64,000 nucleotides of DNA from Closterium sp. NIES-65 (Eukaryota; Streptophyta; Zygnematophyceae; Desmidiales; Closteriaceae). This document shows, one piece after another, positions 59,001-64,000 of the stretch. The notes under the pieces were generated by a model. It did not search any database. It was not told the DNA's origin and worked only from the letters and a program-made list of their open reading frames with translations. The DNA lies in contig CANXME010002579.1 in NCBI GenBank assembly GCA_948144175.1, positions 413,501 through 477,500 of the forward strand, in the 5' to 3' direction. Each line of letters begins with the position of its first letter. The first letter of the stretch is position 1. A program made the translations under genes and the position numbers.

Positions 59001-59005
59001 AGATG
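59001..59005. repeat. Target-site duplication, right copy (AGATG)
   Basis: AGATG followed by GGCTCGAGCACACG, continuing the satellite unit cut at 44055. Confidence 0.95.
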
Positions 59006-59680
59006 GGCTCGAGCACACGAGTCTGAGAGCAAATGAAGTTGAGCTGACGGGCTTGGGGAGATGGTCTCGACCACACAAGTCTGAGAGCGAATGAGGTTGA
59101 GGTGACGGGCTTGGGGAGATGGGCTCGAGCACACGAGTCTGAGAGCGAATGAGGTTGAGCTGACGGGCTTGGGGAGATGGGCTCGAGCACACGAGTCTAA
59201 GAACGAATGAAGTTGAGCTGACAGGCTTGGGGAGATGGGCTCGAGCACACGAGTCTGAGAGCAAATGAGGTTGAGCTAACGTGCTGGCGGAGATGGGCTC
59301 GAGCACACGAGTCTAAGAGCAAATGAGGTTGAGCTGACGGGCTTGGGGAGATGGGCTCGAGCACACGAGTCTGAGAGCGAATGAAGTTGAGCTGACAGGC
59401 TTGGGGAGATGGGCTCGAGCACACGAGTCTAAGAGCAAATGAGGTTGAGCTAATGGGCTGGCGGAGATGGGCTCGAGCACACGAGTCTGAGAGAAAACGA
59501 GGTTGAGCTGACGGGCTTGGGGAGATGGGCTTGAGCACACGAGTCTGAGAGTGAATGAAGTTGAGCTGACAGGCTTGGGGAGATAGGCTCAAGCACACGA
59601 GTATGAGAGCGAATGAAGTTGAGCTGACGGGCTTGGGGAGATGGTCTTCAGCACACGAGTCTGAGAGCGAATGAGGTTGA
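59001..59680. repeat. 58-bp satellite array C (about 12 units)
   Basis: Continuation of array B beyond the copia insertion, same orientation and phase. Several units carry the CTGGCGGAGATGGG variant. It ends at GAGGTTGA near 59680, where sequence switches abruptly to the leader of another retroelement. Confidence 0.95.
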
Positions 59681-59864
59681 CCTCATCACGCAAGTTAGGG
59701 TGGTGCTCACGAACAGACGCCTCCAGCTCTTGATGGGCATTCAGGCCCTCGGCGCTTGTTACGACTCCATCCGCGGTCAAAACGAGCGTCGGCCACACCA
59801 ACGAGGGAACGAAGTGATGGGAGGACGATATCAAGCCGCTACTTGGATCGATGCAGATAACGCA
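59681..59864 (-). mobile_element. Leader remnant of a truncated LTR retroelement
   Basis: Lies just downstream (minus strand) of a canonical primer site and ends at the satellite. No gag can be recognised in any frame. The rest of the element is missing, so either a deletion joined it to the satellite or the satellite expanded into it. Confidence 0.6.
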
Positions 59865-59876
59865 GCTCTGATACCA
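59865..59876 (-). other. Primer binding site (initiator tRNA-Met) of the truncated element
   Basis: The minus strand reads TGGTATCAGAGC, a perfect copia-type primer site directly adjacent to the LTR end. Confidence 0.9.
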
Positions 59877-60060
59877 TGTAGAATTCCACAACTATAGCAG
59901 CTTTATAGAGCTCAAAAGCACGATTCCAACGCACCAAAGATTGCAGGAAACAGTCCACTATAGCCAGAGATACACACAAACATAGCAGTGATAATGACTT
60001 GGATGATTTCTGGTTTGTGCTCTCTGGTTTTATACTAGGACGCAATACAAAATAAAAGCA
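59877..60060 (-). mobile_element. LTR of the truncated element (right end not determined)
   Basis: On the minus strand the LTR ends TGTGGAATTCTACA immediately before the primer site. It is unrelated in sequence to the 132/134-bp LTRs. It contains a TATA box at 60028-60034. With no second copy in the window the outer boundary cannot be fixed. It could lie anywhere between about 60050 and 60330. Confidence 0.65.
60028..60034 (-). promoter_or_regulatory. TATA box of the truncated LTR
   Basis: The minus strand reads GTATAAAACC, a strong plant-type TATA box about 150 bp from the LTR 3' end. Confidence 0.6.
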
Positions 60061-60290
60061 CACAAGAAAGTGTCGACCCGGGTCGCACGTTGAATTTCGT
60101 CGACGCGAAATTCTGAGCCTTGAATTTTGCGGAGCGAATTCCATTGACTGGACTTCCGTAGACGAGAATTTCCGCGACAAGAATTCCGTCGACCACCGAC
60201 TGTAACTCCCGTGCGAATTTCGTTGACTTCGACAGTTCGCTGCCGAGTTTCAAACCGAACGCGACTCGAGATCGATTTCGCCAAACCCGT
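60061..60290. other. Unassigned sequence rich in GAATT and GTCGAC words
   Basis: Repeated GAATTTCGTCGAC-, GAATTCCGTCGAC- and GAATTTCGTTGAC-like words recur about every 40-50 bp, with a near-palindrome at 60093-60112. It may be LTR U3 or a separate degenerate repeat. No coding potential is supported. Confidence 0.4.
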
Positions 60291-60470
60291 CCCCAATCTG
60301 TCCCCAAACTGTCCTGACAAGACACTTTCGGGACACTTGAATCAAAAGGTCTCCAGTTCGAAACTCGTGTGCACCATAACCCTCGTCTTAGCAGAAACTG
60401 TCCTGAATCTGTCCTGAGACACTTTCAGGACGGATTTGAAGGTCACAAGTTCGAATCCCAGCGCAGACAT
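60291..60470 (+). repeat. 100-bp tandem duplication with B-box-like motifs
   Basis: CTGTCCTGACAAGACACTTT at 60309 and CTGTCCTGAGACACTTT at 60409 start two related copies exactly 100 bp apart. Each leads to a motif like the tRNA T-loop promoter (AGTTCGAAACTC near 60355-60366, AGTTCGAATCCC near 60448-60459). The second is a good RNA polymerase III B box. No matching A box or tRNA fold is visible. Confidence 0.6.
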
Positions 60471-60493
60471 TTTGTTGCGCAGACATTTTGCAG
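60461..60493 (+). repeat. 16-bp direct repeat
   Basis: GCGCAGACATTTTG occurs twice, 16 bp apart, immediately after the second B-box-like motif. Confidence 0.85.
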
Positions 60494-60906
60494 CATTTCC
60501 TTCTAACAAGAGTGTCTTGGTGTATGGTGTAACTAGGCCGACTGATCGCATAAACTGATGCGAATATGTGTGATTACATGCTGGATTAGGAAAACTTGAA
60601 TGATGTGTTTTATTGTCTTTGATGGTGTCGTAAGGTTTTTGGGTGTATCAAGATGGTCGTGTACATGTAAACATACAAGCATAGTGGTTACGCTTGGGTG
60701 CATATGGTTGGACACAAATGCGTCTGGTTGAGCGAGATAAGAACTATGTGTCTGGCGTTGTTGTGGCGTGTTCTCATTGGCTCAGGGATTTCTTTACGTA
60801 AGGTTGAGCCGCTGGGTGGACGGTAAGTTTGGACGACTAAACTTTGTGCACAAAGGACGGACAGGGAACCATTGTGCACATCGACTACCTCTCTGCCGCT
60901 GCCAAC
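60494..60906. other. Intergenic stretch, nothing recognised
   Basis: Mixed-composition sequence of about 410 bp upstream of the decayed gene. No clear TATA box or open frame can be defended. Confidence 0.4.
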
Positions 60907-61090
60907 ATGGATAGTGGCAACAAGAGCATGTAGGCGTCTAGAGAGGGTAAACGGCAGCGCGTGTCCCAGCCTCCCAAGCACCTGAGGCAGTATGTGCTGC
61001 CTGGAACCTCCAAGCATCCCCCGGTGCCGAAGGCACCGGTCGCTACTCGTGCTCCACCACGCGTCACGTCGGACCGTGGTACACGCATTG

Positions 61091-61162
61091 GTGCTCTGTC
61101 TTTCATTATTTTTGTTATACGTTTACCACCCCTAATCCGAGTAGTTCGTTTGTTTTCCGCAG
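61091..61162 (+). other. Likely intron 1 of the decayed gene
   Basis: 72 bp, begins GTGCTCTGTC and ends with a T-rich tract and CCGCAG. Its length is a multiple of three and it holds no stop, so it can be read through. Read through, it would add a hydrophobic run (LSFIIFVIRLPPLI) alien to the flanking polar sequence, which favours an intron. Confidence 0.5.
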
Positions 61163-62786
61163 CGTCATCGCCCATTTTAAGTGCGCGCGACGCACGGGAG
61201 GGCGATAGCTCGTCGTCCTGGGACACGGCCTCAAATCGGCGCAGGGCGGGCTCGGCAACGTCGAATGATGATGGGCGTTCCACGCGCCCTGAGAAGCATT
61301 GCAAGGTTTCTGAACTAGTGGAGGAAGACGGAGAAGCCGAAGCGCCGTCGCCGGTGTCCGGAACTTGAGTCCTTCGACGACAAGCCCAACGAAGCACTTC
61401 CCCCCGTGAATGCTGTGGTTGACGGTGAGGACGAAGCAACACACAAAGAATGCTCAGATTTGGAGCCAGTGAGTCGCGCAGAGATGTATGCGATGCGCAT
61501 ACTCCAGAAGGACACGGCAGCAACCCTCGCGACGGTCGAGACGACTCTGCTGTCATCCCTTGCGAACGACACCGCGAAGAAACTCAAGCAGGACAATGCA
61601 CGCGTTGAGTGCAAGGGGGCACAACGGGCTAAAAGAAACCGTCGTGTGTCGGCTCCCGAGGCTTCAGTGGATGAGCAAGATATGGACGAAGAGATTGGGC
61701 GCCACAAACGCACTGCGAGCTCTCCGATCATACAGAGGGCGTTGAAGTCCCAGCCAATAAAGGGTGGAAGGTATGCTGGCAATTTGGAGCCGAGTGCGCG
61801 TTTCTGTGTTCTGCTCACATGGATTGGCCTTGCATGAGCGGTCCTTTGTCCCTAATGAAGCGCCTCTCTGCTTGTGTGTTTGTCGTGCGCGACTGACAAT
61901 ACAGGAAATCAGTGAGGAGCTGAGGGTGCACCTGTTCTTCGACACGGAGGAAAAGTTTATGTCGTGCGGCAAAGAGTGCCGGGTTGTGCGCCGTCATCGA
62001 GCACCTGACGCCTAGTTTCCGTGATGGCGGCTGACAAAGCTCGTCGCTCTGATCTTAACCACACGTTGAGCGACTGGAAGACGGCGGCTGCAGGTCGTGT
62101 ATGCGACATCGCACTTTCCAAGTGTCAGTAGAGCTACACTGTGAGATCCCCGATCGATCCTAAGGGGGGTTACAGGCGCGTTTGCCTGGGGGGTTATGGG
62201 CGCACTGACCCGCTACTGAAACAAGCCCTTTTATCCCAATGGTCTAGTGGTTGGGTTTCTGACACCAAGGTCGGCCTTTTCCGAGACAAGCGCAACGATT
62301 GGAGCCCATGGGCGGCACCCAAGGCACGCACGGCGACGAAAGTGAAGGTGTGCGTCGGACTGACAAGTAAGCATACGGGGGTTTGAGTGGGTGTACGTGG
62401 AGGGAGGTATGATTTTCCTCACATCGTAGCAGACGCTCTGTATGCGCAGATGTATTTGCGATTTCAAAGTGGAGCAAGGACCGGGGCTCATGCCCTTTGC
62501 GTTAGGGGCCTTCGCGGCCTGTGCGCGTGCTGCGTTCAAGCTAAGAATGGTGAACGTCACATTGAATCTCAAGCTGTACCACATGGCATGGCTTGAGCAC
62601 GTGGTACGGAAACCCTTCCCTTGCATGATTATGCCATCTTGTTGTTTCCCCAGGGCGCGTGTTTCTGACACAGATTGGATGCACACCAACCGAATGTCTT
62701 TTGCTTGCACGTGTGCTGGTGACCGATGCCATTCACTACTGGGACACTCGCAAGGGAAGACTGTCCAACTCTGCCGGCGTCAACAC

Positions 62787-62829
62787 GCATATTGTCGACG
62801 GACTCCGTGACGGACTCGCATATTGTCGA
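62787..62829 (+). repeat. 31-nt frame-breaking direct repeat in the last segment of the decayed gene
   Basis: GCATATTGTCGA occurs at 62787 and 62818. The 31 nt between the two starts shift the reading frame: upstream residues ...GVNTHIV and downstream EDVMAAIKQFQPLYD are in different frames. They would be contiguous if one repeat and its spacer were absent. Confidence 0.7.
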
Positions 62830-63004
62830 GGACGTCATGGCTGCCATCAAGCAATTCCAGCCGCTGTACGACCCCACGACCTCTTCGTGGGCTTGGGGTC
62901 GACATGGAATGCGCCTCTCTGCTTGTGGCGTCGATCTCCATGCGCCGGTCGCACAGGCAGCCATCGAGAGCGGCGCTGATAGGGACAACATGTCCCTAAC
63001 TTGA

Positions 63005-63164
63005 AATCAATGAACTCTTTGCTAGTCGTGCTGGGTAGTGGCAGGGGTTTTTTAGATCGTGAAATGGAGTGGAATAATCAGATGTGAGGGAACCCAAAAC
63101 AGTGAATAGGTGCGTCTGTTTCTAGGGGGTTTAAATGGTGTTTGGTGTAATGTGATTTTGATTC
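63005..63164. other. 3' flank of the decayed gene
   Basis: About 160 bp of T/G-rich non-coding sequence leading to a long A run. No clear AATAAA signal is seen. Confidence 0.4.
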
Positions 63165-63190
63165 AAAAAAAAAAAAAAAAAAAAAAAAAA
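63165..63190 (+). repeat. 26-A homopolymer
   Basis: Uninterrupted A run 160 bp after the last stop of the decayed gene. It could be a simple microsatellite or a genomic poly(A) tail from retroposition. The introns retained upstream argue against retroposition of a spliced mRNA. Confidence 0.85.
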
Positions 63191-64000
63191 CGATGTACCT
63201 CGACTCGAGGACGCAATTACACATACTGTTGAAATTAGGAGGTCGCTAGAGTAGCGGAAATACTCTAGGAAATAACAACGTCTTTGCAACGAGGCTATGG
63301 TCACTCAGAGGTAGCTCACCTGGCTTGTAACGTGGTGCCAAAGCGGCGGCCGAGGATAGGCCGGACACAAGCTTGGGAATTGTGTAATAATAACAAGGCA
63401 TTACATTCAGTTATCAGCAAACGCATAAGGCAGGCGGTTACCGTGGCGCAACTGTATAACCGTTGCGCTTCGTCGCTTGGGTTGCCCTGTTACAGTTGCG
63501 CTGGTGAGATCCTTCAGCTTCGGCAAGGGCGCGGTATTCTGCCGCGCCCCGCAGGTCAGCTACGCGTGCAGTACACGCTGCCCACTGTAGATCGCGACTC
63601 TTCAGCTGCCACGAGGGTCGCAACCACGGTACGCGGTTACGCCTCTGTAGCTCGATTATCCAGTCAACACCCTCGCTATGGCGAGGCTCGTTAGCACACT
63701 TCGAACATTGTACTTCATAATAAAACGTACAAACATATTCGCAACACATATTAATGTAGCAGAAAGCACCTCATGAATGTTCTAGAAGCATTTATGCCCA
63801 ATAGGAAATCGTACATCACGCGCCTCGTGTGCTGTATGGATGACGTTGAAATGTAGGATGTGTGTCCATGAATGTGGCGGCGCAACGGAAATTACATTAT
63901 TAAGCGGGACAATGACGGATGGGATTTTGTGTAACGCCGTAACGTTGAAGTGCGACACGTCTTGTACGCCGTGGATGGGAATGATGAAGACGCACCCTAC
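63191..64000. other. Unassigned right-hand sequence
   Basis: An open frame of 136 codons on plus (63284-63694) lacks any recognisable motif and overlaps a 103-codon frame on minus, so neither is called. A short inverted repeat TACCGTGG / CCACGGTA lies near 63438 and 63623. No RNA gene or mobile element is recognised up to the window end. Confidence 0.35.

Larger units (their letters stand above)
60907..63004 (+). pseudogene. Decayed intron-containing gene, family not recognised
   Basis: Several open segments with normal amino-acid composition lie in order on the plus strand, joined by GT-AG intron-like gaps. Segment 1 starts at ATG 60907 and has a TAG at 60931-60933; it continues KRQRVSQPPKHLRQYVLPG to 61090. 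A 72-bp intron-like gap ends TTTTCCGCAG at 61162. Segment 2 (61163-61770) changes frame near 61350 and holds an acidic and basic, likely coiled stretch (AEMYAMRILQKD, ANDTAKKLKQDNAR). Segment 3 (about 61905-62366) changes frame near 62028 and has a TAG at 62129-62131 before VRSPIDPKGGYRRV. Its 3' end is AA|GTAAGC. Segment 4 begins after GTAGCAG at 62432. Segment 5 begins after TTTCCCCAG at 62653 and ends with TGA at 63002-63004. With two nonsense codons and at least three frame changes it is most likely a pseudogene. I do not recognise the protein. Confidence 0.6.

Noticed and set aside
1..59680. CENP-B box in the satellite unit
   Set aside because: GGTTGAGCTGACGGG has the terminal CGGG but lacks TTCG at the start and A at the ninth position, so it does not fit the motif.
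1..59680. Canonical G-quadruplex in each unit
   Set aside because: Each unit has only three close G-runs (GGG, GGGG, GGG). The next run is more than 30 nt away, so the standard four-tract motif is not met within a unit.
60885..61556. 223-codon minus-strand frame
   Set aside because: Overlaps the plus-strand segments that show splice-like boundaries and coherent order; it has no motif of its own.
62233..62305. tRNA-like gene (TGGTCTAGTGG resembling an A box)
   Set aside because: No T-loop sequence or cloverleaf follows, and the stretch is inside an open segment of the decayed gene.
63165..63190. Poly(A) tail of a processed retrocopy
   Set aside because: The preceding gene-like sequence retains intron-like gaps and no target duplication is visible, so a simple A microsatellite is as likely.
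63284..63694. 136-codon plus-strand frame
   Set aside because: No motif, unremarkable length for GC-balanced DNA, and overlapped by an equally plausible antisense frame.

Overview
This is a repeat-dominated eukaryotic nuclear window. About 40.7 kb (roughly 63%) is one 58-bp satellite in head-to-tail orientation, interrupted three times. Ty1/copia LTR retrotransposons primed by initiator tRNA-Met, GT-AG intron-like gaps in a decayed gene, low-complexity tracts and the absence of bacterial gene organisation all point to a eukaryote. The GC-rich copia coding sequence with Ala/Gly/Pro-rich linkers suggests a plant or green-alga lineage, but this is inference and I cannot name a species.

Layout: 1-21272 is satellite array A. 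21273-25353 is an insertion of about 4 kb lying inside a single satellite unit. It is bounded by 11-bp perfect inverted repeats and holds a pyrimidine tract, a G/T minisatellite, a 196-bp tandem repeat and a MITE-like hairpin, but no recognisable transposase. 25354-44055 is satellite array B. 44056-59000 is a minus-strand copia element with 132-bp LTRs and target duplication AGATG, inserted into a satellite unit. It is split in its glycine-rich gag by a second, plus-strand copia element of a sister subfamily (49273-56748; 134-bp LTRs; target duplication CCACC). 59001-59680 is satellite array C, the continuation of B. 59681 to about 60290 is a truncated minus-strand LTR retroelement (PBS, LTR, TATA box) forming the right edge of the satellite. 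60907-63004 is a decayed intron-containing gene of unknown family on the plus strand. The rest to 64000 is unassigned sequence with a 26-A run.

History read from the sequence: satellite expansion with several rounds of block duplication (higher-order periods of 6, 15, 28, 33, 48, about 52-53 and about 57 units), then insertion of the minus-strand copia (its LTRs differ at 5 of 132 positions), then the nested plus-strand copia (LTRs differ at 1 of 134). Both copia copies are disabled: the older by four nonsense codons and two frameshifts, the younger by three frameshifts, one nonsense codon and loss of an integrase catalytic Asp. No intact protein-coding gene can be supported anywhere in the window.

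The long minus-strand open frames across the satellites are an arithmetic by-product. The unit length is 1 mod 3 and its minus strand lacks stops in all frames, so they should not be annotated as genes.
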